Source: Pseudomonas sp. VD-NE ins
GTDB lineage: Bacteria; Pseudomonadota; Gammaproteobacteria; Pseudomonadales; Pseudomonadaceae
Length of the DNA stretch: 64,000 nt
Direction: 5' to 3'
NCBI RefSeq assembly: GCF_031882575.1
Contig: NZ_CP134772.1
Span: 2,995,001-3,059,000 of the forward strand
The notes under the pieces were generated by a model that saw nothing but the letters and a program-made list of their open reading frames with translations, was not told the DNA's origin and did not search any database. Both the position numbers and the translations under genes were made by a program. Below, one piece after another: positions 8,486 to 16,519 of this stretch. The first letter of the stretch is position 1. Each line of letters opens with the position of its first letter.

Positions 8486-10156
8486 TCAGCTTTTGATCAT
8501 CTCCCGCACCTTGGCGGTCAGCAGGTCGAAGGTGAAGGGTTTGGTGATCATCTGCATCCCCGAGTCGAGGAATCCGCCGCGCACGGCTGCGTGCTCGGCG
8601 TATCCGGTGATAAACAAGACTTTCAGCCCAGGCCGGTATTGTCGGCCAACCTCCGCCAGTTGCCGGCCGTTCATGCCCGGCAGACCGACGTCACTGATCA
8701 GCAGATCAATGCGCTGCGTCGAGTTCAGAATCGGCACGGCGCTGTCGGCATCCCAGGCTTCAACAAAGGCATAACCCAACTCACCGAGCACCGCGCAGAC
8801 CAGCACGCGCACGGCCGGGTCGTCTTCGACGATCAGCACGGTTTCACCGTCCAGTGCATCTGGCAGTTGTTGCACATCGGGGGCAGGGCTGACCAGTTCT
8901 TCACCGCGAAAGCGCGGCAAGTAAAGTCTGACCGTGGTGCCCTCATCGATCTCGCTGTCGATCGAAACATGTCCGCGTGACTGCTTGCTGAAACCGTAAA
9001 TCATCGACAGCCCCAGACCTGTGCCCTGGCCGATCGGTTTGGTGGTGAAGAACGGATCGAACGCGCGGTTGACCACACTTTGCGGCATGCCGCTGCCGTT
9101 GTCGGTGACACTGAGCATCACGTAATCACCCGGTTCGAGGTTGCTGTAGGCCTCGGTGAATTCGCGCTTGAGCACCTGATTGCTGGTCTCGACCACCAGT
9201 TTGCCGCCTTCGGGCATGGCATCGCGGGCATTGATGACCAGATTGAGCAGGGCGCTTTCCAGTTGATTGGGATCCGCCTCCGCAACCCACAGATTGTCGT
9301 TGAGGCGCATGTCCAACTGAATGCTTTCATTGAGGCTGCGTTGCAGCAACTCGCCCATGGACTGCACCAGGGCGTTCATCTGCACTGCTTTGGAGTCGAG
9401 CGACTGCCGACGCGAAAACGCCAGCAAGCGGTGGGTCAGACCGGCGGCACGGTTGGCCGAAGTCACGCCCAGATCGATCAGGCTGTCGAGGTCATCGGTG
9501 CGACCACGGGCCAGACGTCGACGCAACAACTCAAGGCTGCCGATGATGCCTGTGAGCATGTTGTTGAAGTCGTGGGCGATGCCGCCAGTGAGCTGGCCGA
9601 CCGCTTCCATTTTTTGCGACTGGCGCAGCGCTTCTTCGTTGTGGCGCAGTTGCGCGGTGCGCTCTTCGACCTGTTGCTCAAGGGTTTCCAGAGTCGACTG
9701 CAGGCGCCGTTCGCTTTCACTCAGATCGATCAGCCGGTCGCGGGCTTCGTATTGTCGTCGGCGGCCGCGCAATGCAGCGGAAACCATACTGACCAGCGTC
9801 GCCGGATGAAACGGTCGCTCAAGGAACGTCACGTTGCCCAGCAGATCGCTCAGGCGTGAGGAGGGGCCTTGCTCCTGGCCGCCGTGATGGGTCAACAGCA
9901 CAATCGGCAGATCCGACCAGGCGGGTTGCTGTTCCAGGTACAGGAACAGCGCTTCCAGTTCTGGCCCGCGCAAGGCTTCGGCGGCAACCAGCACCAGACC
10001 GGCACCCAGCTCGATTTCCGTACACAGCGAGCTCAGACTGGGCGTGACGAGCCCGTCGTAACCCGCTTCGTTGAGGATCATCAGCGCAATCTGGCTGTCG
10101 CGACCCACGGGCGCCAGAATCAGTGCCCGTTCGGCCAGCGGAACCTGGACCGTCAC
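8486..10156 (-). CDS. Hybrid histidine kinase with pseudo-receiver N-terminus, partner of KaiC-like ATPase
   Basis: A 556-residue soluble kinase. Residues 1-130 look like a receiver fold ([19 protein letters not shown], ending [13 protein letters not shown]), but the acceptor position reads [11 protein letters not shown] with no Asp, so it is a pseudo-receiver. A coiled coil (about 140-180) leads to HisKA with His195 in [11 protein letters not shown], a HATPase ([18 protein letters not shown]), and a true C-terminal receiver ([12 protein letters not shown]). Its GTG start overlaps the stop of the KaiC-family gene (GTGA), so the two are almost certainly co-translated. Cyanobacterial clock output uses KaiC with histidine kinases, one of which (CikA) also carries a pseudo-receiver. 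That parallel is suggestive only, since domain order differs. Confidence 0.9.
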   Translation of the reverse strand: MTVQVPLAERALILAPVGRDSQIALMILNEAGYDGLVTPSLSSLCTEIELGAGLVLVAAEALRGPELEALFLYLEQQPAWSDLPIVLLTHHGGQEQGPSSRLSDLLGNVTFLERPFHPATLVSMVSAALRGRRRQYEARDRLIDLSESERRLQSTLETLEQQVEERTAQLRHNEEALRQSQKMEAVGQLTGGIAHDFNNMLTGIIGSLELLRRRLARGRTDDLDSLIDLGVTSANRAAGLTHRLLAFSRRQSLDSKAVQMNALVQSMGELLQRSLNESIQLDMRLNDNLWVAEADPNQLESALLNLVINARDAMPEGGKLVVETSNQVLKREFTEAYSNLEPGDYVMLSVTDNGSGMPQSVVNRAFDPFFTTKPIGQGTGLGLSMIYGFSKQSRGHVSIDSEIDEGTTVRLYLPRFRGEELVSPAPDVQQLPDALDGETVLIVEDDPAVRVLVCAVLGELGYAFVEAWDADSAVPILNSTQRIDLLISDVGLPGMNGRQLAEVGRQYRPGLKVLFITGYAEHAAVRGGFLDSGMQMITKPFTFDLLTAKVREMIKS

Positions 10157-11655
10157 AAGCGCTCTTCCTGCAGCAACGGATTACTCGCACCGAGGTAGGT
10201 GGGGACGCCGCGCAGTACGCCCTGAAAGGCTTCCAGCGGTTCGCCGATAGTCATGCCTTGCGTGGAAATACGGTATTCACGAATGGTCGATTCGTGGCTG
10301 CCGGTGCGTTTCTTGATGATCGAGATCGCGCGGCGGACTTTGCCCAGTGCTTCGAAGTAGCGCAACAGAATCACCGTGTCAGCCAGATAAGTAATGTCGA
10401 CCGGCGCTTGCATGTCGCCGACCAGACCATGCTGGGCGACCGTCATGAACGTCGCCGCGCCTTTGCGGTTCAGGTACAGCAGCAGTTCGTGCATGTGCAG
10501 CACCAGCGCGTTTTCTTCCGGCATCGCGGCCTGATAGCCGTTGATGCTGTCGATGACCACGGTTTTGATTTGACCTTCATCGACGCAGCGCCGCACGCGG
10601 TGGGAGAACTCGCCCGGCGACAGTTCGGCGGCGTCGACTTGTTCGATCAACAGATTGCCGGTGGCCTGCAGGGCCTTGAGGTCGATGCCGATGTTTTTCA
10701 TGCGCTCGAACAGCAGGCCCAGCTCTTCATCGAAGATAAACAGCGCGGCCTTCTCGCCACGGCCCACGGCAGCGGCGGCGAAGATCATCGAGATCAGCGA
10801 CTTGCCGGTACCGGCAGGGCCGAGAATCAGCGTACTGGAGCCGGTCTCGATACCGCCGCCGAGCAGGGCGTCCATTTCCGGGATGCCGCTGGTCAACTGC
10901 AAGCGCGCATACTCGCCGCGATGTTCAGCTGCCACCAGTCGAGGGAATACGTGCACGCCATCGCCCATGATGGTGAAGTCGTGGAAACCGCCGCGGTACT
11001 TCTGGCCCCGGTATTTGACCACCCGCACGCGTCGGCGCTCGGCGCCGTAGTTGGGCGTCAGTTCTTCAAGACGAATCACCCCGTGAGCCACGCTGTGTAC
11101 GGTTTTATCGAGGGACTCGGTGGTGAGGTCATCGAGCAGCAACACGGTGGCGTTGTAGCGCACGAAGTAGTGCTTGATGGCCAGAATCTGCCGGCGATAG
11201 CGCAAAGAACTCTGCGCCAGCAAGCGGATCTCCGACAGGCTGTCGAGCACCACACGCGTAGGTTTGAAGCGTTCGACCGCTTCGAAAATCTGCTTGGTGG
11301 CTTCGCCCAGTTCCAGGTCGGAGGAGTACAGCAGGCTCTGCTGGTGTTCGGCATTGAGCAGGCTTTCCGGGGGCGTCAGCTCGAAGATCTTGATGTTGTC
11401 ATCCAGCGTCCAGCCGTGGGACAACGCCCCTTGCCTTAATTCGCGCTCGGTTTCCGAGAGCGTGATGTACAACGAGCGCTCGCCGGCTTTCGCGCCGGCC
11501 AGGAGGAAATGCAACGCGACCGTGGTTTTGCCGGTTCCGGGCTCACCCTCCAGCAAAAATACATGACCGCGAGACAGACCACCGGCCAGGATGTCGTCCA
11601 GACCCCCAATGCCGGTAGCGGCTTTCGCACTGATCAACTCGTTAGAAGTAGACAA
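10153..11655 (-). CDS. KaiC-family double ATPase (circadian-clock protein homologue)
   Basis: A RecA/KaiC-fold protein of about 500 residues with two tandem KaiC domains. CI has Walker A GEPGTGKTT (Lys43); CII has Walker A GPAGTGKS (Lys285) and the catalytic glutamate region FDEELG. The stretch aligned with the clock KaiC phosphosites reads DITYLADTVILL, giving Thr422-Tyr423 where Synechococcus has Ser431-Thr432. A TTG at 11655 has an ideal AGAGGG site 6 bases upstream; ATG 11670 is the alternative. Outside cyanobacteria, KaiC homologues are linked to stress adaptation and act with kinases; no kaiA or kaiB is present here. The stop overlaps the start of the pseudo-receiver kinase gene, making a two-gene operon. 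Family is certain; a timing role is not implied. Confidence 0.92.
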   Translation of the reverse strand: MSTSNELISAKAATGIGGLDDILAGGLSRGHVFLLEGEPGTGKTTVALHFLLAGAKAGERSLYITLSETERELRQGALSHGWTLDDNIKIFELTPPESLLNAEHQQSLLYSSDLELGEATKQIFEAVERFKPTRVVLDSLSEIRLLAQSSLRYRRQILAIKHYFVRYNATVLLLDDLTTESLDKTVHSVAHGVIRLEELTPNYGAERRRVRVVKYRGQKYRGGFHDFTIMGDGVHVFPRLVAAEHRGEYARLQLTSGIPEMDALLGGGIETGSSTLILGPAGTGKSLISMIFAAAAVGRGEKAALFIFDEELGLLFERMKNIGIDLKALQATGNLLIEQVDAAELSPGEFSHRVRRCVDEGQIKTVVIDSINGYQAAMPEENALVLHMHELLLYLNRKGAATFMTVAQHGLVGDMQAPVDITYLADTVILLRYFEALGKVRRAISIIKKRTGSHESTIREYRISTQGMTIGEPLEAFQGVLRGVPTYLGASNPLLQEERL

Positions 11656-11786
11656 AAAATGCCCTCTCATGACTAAGGGAAGCGAGGTCGCCAACTAATT
11701 GAACGGCCTGATTAACTTGACCCTGTGGCGTGATGGCAGTTCCGAAATTCCTTGCCGGATGTGTCGAACGAGCGGCCAAGAGTGGT

Positions 11787-12842
11787 TCAGAGGCCTTGCT
11801 GCAACGCGGGATCATCGGGGTTCAGCTGCTCCAGTTGCGCCAGCAGAATCTGTACGTTCTGCAGTTGCCCGCTTTCCTTCCAGTAGTTGATCAGCAAGAC
11901 CCGCGCCTTGCGGTCGGCGGGGTGGCGCTGGACAATTTCCTGCAACTGTTTCTGCGCCGCTTCCAGTTCTTCGGCACTGTGCAGGGTGGTGGCGAGGTCG
12001 TAGCGATAATCCTTGTTGTCCGGTTCCAGCTCGACCGCTTTCGACAAGCCGAGCAGGGCGTATTCGCGCTGATCGTGGTGCAACAGCCACAAACCCAGGG
12101 CATGTTGCAGATAGGCCGAATCAGGTTGTGCCTTGAGTTGCTGGCCCAGCAGTTGCCGGGCGGCATCGGTTTGGCCCTGGCGGTCGAGGACATCGATCTG
12201 CATCACCAGTGCCTGCAGATTGCCGGGTTCCAGGCGCAGAGTATTGTCGAGCGCGACCTGCGCCTCTTTGAGTTCGGCGTTGTGGATATGCAGTAGGGCC
12301 AGTTGCGCGTAGTTGGCGGCGCTTTCCGGCTGCGCCTTGAGCGTTTGCTCCCAACCGTCGATCGCTTGTTGCAGGGGCGCGAAATACAGACCCAGTTCAT
12401 CCGGGGTCAAGCCGAGCAGGGCGTTGATGGCGGCAAAGCGCACGGTTTGATCTTCATCCTCGAGCATTGGCCCGAGCAACAGGCTGCGTTGCCCGCCGGG
12501 CACCAGTCCCACCACGCTTTTGATCGCCGCCAGCCGCACGGCGGGGGATTCGTTTTGCAGGTCGGTGTCGGCCAGCTTCAACGCCTGTGGACTCGGGTAG
12601 TTAGGCAGCTCGCCATGCAGCCACACGCGGCGCTTGACCGAGATGTCCCGCCGGCCCAGTTGTTGATACAACTGACGCGCCGCGCCCGGTTGACCCTTGC
12701 GGGCAGCATCCAGCGCCTCGCTATAGCCGTGTTTGATCGCATCGGGTATGACCGGCACGGTGCTGCGCACGGATAACCACGCGACAATGATGACAAGCAC
12801 AAGGCCCAGGCTGATAAGCAAGTAGCGGCGAGACTGAGGCAT
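11787..12842 (-). CDS. Membrane-anchored HEAT/TPR repeat protein
   Basis: A 351-residue protein starting at ATG 12842 (MPQSRRYLLISLGL). Residues 7-25 form a single hydrophobic anchor or uncleaved signal. After that, about 40-170 is Ala/Leu-rich helical sequence with HEAT-like pairs (SPAVRLAAIKSVVGL, DQTVRFAAINALLGL). Residues 190-345 carry several TPR units (AANYAQLALLHIHNAELKEA, LGLWLLHHDQREYALLGLSK, and YDLATTLHSAEELEAAQKQL). Such repeats are protein-binding scaffolds. A common Pseudomonas arrangement places tetratricopeptide proteins near cytochrome c or multiheme genes, but I see none here. It is divergent from the FUSC efflux operon, with about 160 bases between. The exact partner is unknown. 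Confidence 0.8.
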   Translation of the reverse strand: MPQSRRYLLISLGLVLVIIVAWLSVRSTVPVIPDAIKHGYSEALDAARKGQPGAARQLYQQLGRRDISVKRRVWLHGELPNYPSPQALKLADTDLQNESPAVRLAAIKSVVGLVPGGQRSLLLGPMLEDEDQTVRFAAINALLGLTPDELGLYFAPLQQAIDGWEQTLKAQPESAANYAQLALLHIHNAELKEAQVALDNTLRLEPGNLQALVMQIDVLDRQGQTDAARQLLGQQLKAQPDSAYLQHALGLWLLHHDQREYALLGLSKAVELEPDNKDYRYDLATTLHSAEELEAAQKQLQEIVQRHPADRKARVLLINYWKESGQLQNVQILLAQLEQLNPDDPALQQGL

Positions 12843-13000
12843 GCAGGTTTCCGAAACAGGCGTTCTTGAGCAGAGCGGCAAGCTTCGGTCAGCGCGGGCC
12901 ATGAGTCAAACCCTTGCATGCGAATCGCCCTACAAACTGCGTCGACTCAGTTACCCGTCAGGCTTTCGATGCAGTGTCTACGCTTGCAGAAGTCGTTTCG

Positions 13001-15157
13001 ATGAGTGTGCCCATGCAAGCCCTGTTCAATTACTTCAAGGCCGTGATCCACCCCGGTCAGGCTGTCCTGCTGTTTGCACTGCGAACCATTGCGGCGGGGT
13101 TGTTGACGCTGTATCTGGCGTTTCTGTTTGACCTCGATCAGCCCAAATGGTCGATCATGGCGGTAGTCATTGTCAGCCAGCCCTTGGCCGGGATGGCGCT
13201 GGCACGCAGTTTCGGCCAGGTGATCGGCACGACCCTCGGGGCCGCGGTGGCGGTGTTGATCATGGCCATCTTTCCCCAGGCTCCGTTGCCTTTCATTACC
13301 ACCCTGGCCCTGTGGCTGGCGCTGTGTACGGCAGGCGGTACGTTGCTGCGTTACACCAGTTCGCAAGCGTTTGTGCTCAGTGGTTACACCGCTGTGGTCG
13401 TGGCTTTATTGGCGATCCCGGACCAGGATGGCACGTTTCTGTTGGCGGTTACCCGCGTGACCGAAACCTTGCTGGCCGTGGCGTGCGTGTGTGTGGTCAG
13501 CCTGCTGACGGCGCGCCCACAAGCGGTGGCCAAGGGGTATTTCGCCAAAGTCGATCAAGTGATCAAACTGGCTGCCAGCCACGCTGCGGCAGTGCTTCGC
13601 ACGGAGGAAAGCGAGGCCGGGTTTCAGCGTCGGCAAATGCAGCTGCTGGGGGAAATCAGCGCACTTGAAGGCTTGCGGCGGCACTTGTACTTCGATGCTC
13701 CACGTTTGCGCAGCGCCAACAATCTGGTGCTGTTGCTCGGCAACCAATTGATGTTGCTCACCTCACGGCTGACCGCGTTGCGTCATCAGCGGCAATTGCT
13801 CACCGAGCGCTGGGAAGGCGATCTGCCGCTGGATATCCAGCGACTGCGCGCCGAAGAACTCGCGGTGCTTGATCAACTGGCGGAGCAGGGCCGTTCGGTA
13901 TCGGCCGATGCTCGTCATCGCATCATCACACTGCAAAAGCAATTCGATGACCTGGCCTATGAGGCCGAACAATTGACCGAGGACATGAGTGCCACGCTGC
14001 GTTCACTGGCGTGGGCGTTGCGCTGGGAGCAGGCGCGTCTGCTGCAGCAACTCGAACAGATCCTTGAGTTGAGCGATGCGATTCAGGAAGGGCGGGAAGC
14101 CAGTTGTCTCTATCGCGGTCAGGCGAGCCCGCTACACCTCGATTTCACGCTGGCCTCGATGAATGCCATCCGCGCCTTCACCGCGTTGCTGGTTGCGGGG
14201 CTGATCTGGATCGAAACCGCTTGGGACGGCGCCCGTGGCGGGATGATTCTGGTGGGCATCCTCTGCTCGCTGATGGCGACATTTCCGCGACCCTTGATGG
14301 CGGCGCAGAGCTACGCTCGTGGGTTGGGATTGGCGTTGCTGGTGTCGGCGCTCTATCAGTTCATGCTGGTGCCATCGATCAGTGACTTCGAACCGTTGGC
14401 GCTGATGATCGCGCCGTTGTTGTATGTCATCGCGGTGGGACTGGCGAGTCCTGCGACGGCCGGCATCGGCATGGGGCTGGGCTTGTCGAGTTTCCTGCTG
14501 ATCGGTCCGCAGAATGTCGGTACCGGGCAGAACACCGCCATTCAATGGTTCGAGTTTGCCGGCGCCTATGTCAGCGCGGCGATGCTGGCGTTGATTGTCT
14601 ACGCATGGATTTTCCCGTTTCGCCCGGCGCTGCGAATTCGTCGTTTGTACAACGAAGCACGCGAACAGGTGTATGCCTTGAGCAAGTTGCCGGCCACTGA
14701 TGAACAGCAATTTGCCTTTGAAAGCCGCATGGTCGATCGCCTGACCAGCATGCTTGGCCTGCTGCCAGCGGTGAACAACCGTACGATGCAGCAGTTGTAT
14801 GAGATCAGCCTGGCTTGCGTAGCGCTGGGGGTGGCGATGCATCAGTTGCGACAGCAAGCCCAGAACAACGCGCTGTTGACGGACGCCTTCACTCAGAGCC
14901 TGTCTTCGGCCCTGCGCAAGACCGGGCGCTTTGTGGCCGGGCGACAGGATGTTCAACTGGCACCCTTGCTGCACACATTGCACACATTGCACACATTGGG
15001 CGATGAACTGGATGAGTTGCATGTCGCCAGTCATGAGCATGTGTGGTCGCTGTTCCGTATGCGCGTCGCCTTGTTGATCGTCGTGTCATTTCTGCAGCGC
15101 CACGGTGAAACCATCCAGCGTTCGGTCCCGGAAGGAGAAGCAGCCCTTGCCCATTGA
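13001..15157 (+). CDS. FUSC-family (AaeB-like) inner-membrane efflux protein
   Basis: A 718-residue fusaric-acid-resistance/AaeB-type permease, expected to export aromatic or other organic acids together with the HlyD adaptor two genes on. Two hydrophobic blocks (about 20-165 and 390-545 from MSVPMQAL), each with several membrane helices, flank cytoplasmic regions, the usual FUSC layout. I chose ATG 13001; the open frame begins at 12914 but the extra 29 residues are not membrane-like. Near the C-terminus a 9-base unit is repeated three times in frame, giving LHTLHTLHT. The stop overlaps the TTG of the DUF1656 gene. Gene order permease-DUF1656-adaptor is the standard form in Pseudomonas. Confidence 0.88.
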   Translation: MSVPMQALFNYFKAVIHPGQAVLLFALRTIAAGLLTLYLAFLFDLDQPKWSIMAVVIVSQPLAGMALARSFGQVIGTTLGAAVAVLIMAIFPQAPLPFITTLALWLALCTAGGTLLRYTSSQAFVLSGYTAVVVALLAIPDQDGTFLLAVTRVTETLLAVACVCVVSLLTARPQAVAKGYFAKVDQVIKLAASHAAAVLRTEESEAGFQRRQMQLLGEISALEGLRRHLYFDAPRLRSANNLVLLLGNQLMLLTSRLTALRHQRQLLTERWEGDLPLDIQRLRAEELAVLDQLAEQGRSVSADARHRIITLQKQFDDLAYEAEQLTEDMSATLRSLAWALRWEQARLLQQLEQILELSDAIQEGREASCLYRGQASPLHLDFTLASMNAIRAFTALLVAGLIWIETAWDGARGGMILVGILCSLMATFPRPLMAAQSYARGLGLALLVSALYQFMLVPSISDFEPLALMIAPLLYVIAVGLASPATAGIGMGLGLSSFLLIGPQNVGTGQNTAIQWFEFAGAYVSAAMLALIVYAWIFPFRPALRIRRLYNEAREQVYALSKLPATDEQQFAFESRMVDRLTSMLGLLPAVNNRTMQQLYEISLACVALGVAMHQLRQQAQNNALLTDAFTQSLSSALRKTGRFVAGRQDVQLAPLLHTLHTLHTLGDELDELHVASHEHVWSLFRMRVALLIVVSFLQRHGETIQRSVPEGEAALAH
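14970..14996 (+). repeat. Three-copy 9-bp tandem repeat inside FUSC gene
   Basis: The unit GCACACATT occurs three times head to tail. It keeps the reading frame and encodes repeated Leu-His-Thr. Slippage here would add or remove three residues without a frameshift. Confidence 0.8.
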
Positions 15158-15347
15158 TTTCGAGATCGGCGGTGTCTACCTGCCGCCCATTGCCCAGGCG
15201 CTATTGTTGGCCATACCGATTTTCATGGTGCTGGACTGGGGATTGCGGCGTCTGGGTTTGTTGCGTCTGGTCTGGCATGAAGCGCTGTTTGAAGGGGCCT
15301 TGTATGCCTGCGTCTGTGCCACGCTGATTTTGCTGATGGGAGCCTGA
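15147..15347 (+). CDS. DUF1656 (AaeX-like) small membrane protein
   Basis: A 66-residue protein (MPIDFEIGGVYLPPIAQALL) with two membrane helices, typical of DUF1656/AaeX, which always sits between a FUSC permease and an HlyD adaptor. I chose TTG 15147 because AAGGAG lies 9 bases upstream and the conserved domain starts there; an ATG at 15105 gives a basic, non-conserved leader lying wholly inside the permease gene. It overlaps the FUSC stop by 11 bases and is followed 4 bases later by the adaptor. Its exact role in the pump is not settled in the family. Confidence 0.85.
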   Translation: MPIDFEIGGVYLPPIAQALLLAIPIFMVLDWGLRRLGLLRLVWHEALFEGALYACVCATLILLMGA

Positions 15348-15351
15348 TGCC

Positions 15352-16296
15352 TTGAAAGTGCTATTCACACGATTGATCACGTTGGCGGTGGTGCTGCTGG
15401 CTATCGTCCTCGGCTGGTTTGCCTGGGAGCATTACACCCGCGCGCCGTGGACTCGCGACGCCCGGGTCAGAGCGGATGTGGTGACGCTGTCGGCGGATGT
15501 TTCCGGGCGTATTGTCAGTCTGGCCGTGCAGGACAACCAGCACGTCGACAAGGGGCAATTGTTGATGGAAATCGACCCGGCGCGCTACCGCCTCGCGGTG
15601 GAGCATTCGCGTCGCGAGGTGGAAGTGGCCAAGGCGACGCTGGGGCAGTCGCAAGCGGCGATCGTGGCCAGCGAAGCCTTGCTCAAGCAGCGACAGAGCG
15701 AAGAGCGTCGGCGGCGTACGCTCAAGCAGGGTTTTGCCATTTCCGGCGAAGAGTGGGAAAAATCCAGTACCGACGTGGCCGTGGCCCAGGCAGACCTGTT
15801 GCGTAATCAGGCCAATCTCGGTCTGGCTGAGGCCAATGTGCAGTTGGCGATAGCCGCGCTGACTCAGGCCGAACTGGATTTGCAGCGAACCCGCGTCGAG
15901 TCACCGGTCAGCGGCTATGTCACTAACCTGCTGACTCGTGAAGGTGACTACGCAGTGAGTGGCGGCGCTTTACTGGCTCTGGTCGATAGTGACTCGTTCT
16001 ACATCAGCGGTTACTTCGAAGAAACCAAATTACCGCGAATTACAGAGGGCGATCGGGTACGGGTGCAATTGATGAGCGGGGAGACCTTCGGCGGTACGGT
16101 GCAGAGCATTGCCTTCGCCATTGCCGACCGGGAAAACGCGCCGGGCAGCCGGCTGCTGGCCAACATCAACCCGAGTTACACCTGGGTAAAACTGGCGCAG
16201 CGGGTGCCGGTGCGGATCGACATCGATGGCGACTATGCCGGCAAGAACCGCTTGCGTGCAGGCACCACAGCGACCGTCACCGTGCTGGAAAACTGA
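15352..16296 (+). CDS. HlyD-family periplasmic adaptor of the FUSC pump (AaeA-like)
   Basis: A 314-residue membrane-fusion protein. It has an N-terminal anchor (about 6-24), the first half of a lipoyl domain (DVSGRIVSLAVQDNQHVDKG), a helical hairpin (about 80-165), the second lipoyl half (RVESPVSGYVTNLLTREGDY) and a beta-barrel domain. It should link the FUSC permease to an outer-membrane channel; none is encoded in this operon. The start is TTG at 15352 (MKVLFTRLI), with GGGAG about 8 bases upstream. The gene ends 4 bases before a long inverted repeat. The oprN gene lies nearby on the other strand but belongs to mexEF. Confidence 0.88.
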   Translation: MKVLFTRLITLAVVLLAIVLGWFAWEHYTRAPWTRDARVRADVVTLSADVSGRIVSLAVQDNQHVDKGQLLMEIDPARYRLAVEHSRREVEVAKATLGQSQAAIVASEALLKQRQSEERRRRTLKQGFAISGEEWEKSSTDVAVAQADLLRNQANLGLAEANVQLAIAALTQAELDLQRTRVESPVSGYVTNLLTREGDYAVSGGALLALVDSDSFYISGYFEETKLPRITEGDRVRVQLMSGETFGGTVQSIAFAIADRENAPGSRLLANINPSYTWVKLAQRVPVRIDIDGDYAGKNRLRAGTTATVTVLEN

Positions 16297-16299
16297 TCC

Positions 16300-16413
16300 C
16301 TGTAGGAGCTGCCGCAGGCTCGGGCCGCGATCGGACGATCTTTTGATCTGCTCTTTTAAAGCAAAGTCAAAAGATCGTCCGATCGCGGCCCGAGCCTGCG
16401 GCAGCTCCTACAG
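16300..16413. repeat. Long perfect inverted repeat (47-bp arms) after the FUSC operon
   Basis: Arm 16300-16346 (starting CTGTAGGAGCTGCCGCAGG) is the exact reverse complement of arm 16367-16413, with a 20-base spacer. The outer TGTAGGAGCTGC motif is a common Pseudomonas intergenic repeat end. It would form a very stable hairpin in RNA from either strand. It lies between the convergent adaptor and oprN genes, so it may block read-through or protect the mRNA end. Confidence 0.9.
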
Positions 16414-16435
16414 AAGAGAGTGTGATTTTCGAGGC

Positions 16436-16469
16436 ATAAAAAAACCCCGCGACCGAATGATACGCGGGG
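16436..16469 (-). terminator. Intrinsic terminator of mexEF-oprN
   Basis: On the minus strand CCCCGCG (16469-16463) pairs with CGCGGGG (16451-16445), followed by a T-run. It sits about 50 bases past the oprN stop. The stem plus T-run is a good rho-independent terminator. Confidence 0.85.
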
Positions 16470-16519
16470 CAAAAAATTTGGTTGGTTGCGGCCAACCAAA
16501 GGAGCTCTTTAACAATCGA

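Noticed and set aside
10153..11694. Longer KaiC start at TTG 11694
   Set aside because: It has no ribosome site; TTG 11655 with AGAGGG (or ATG 11670) is better placed before the conserved region.
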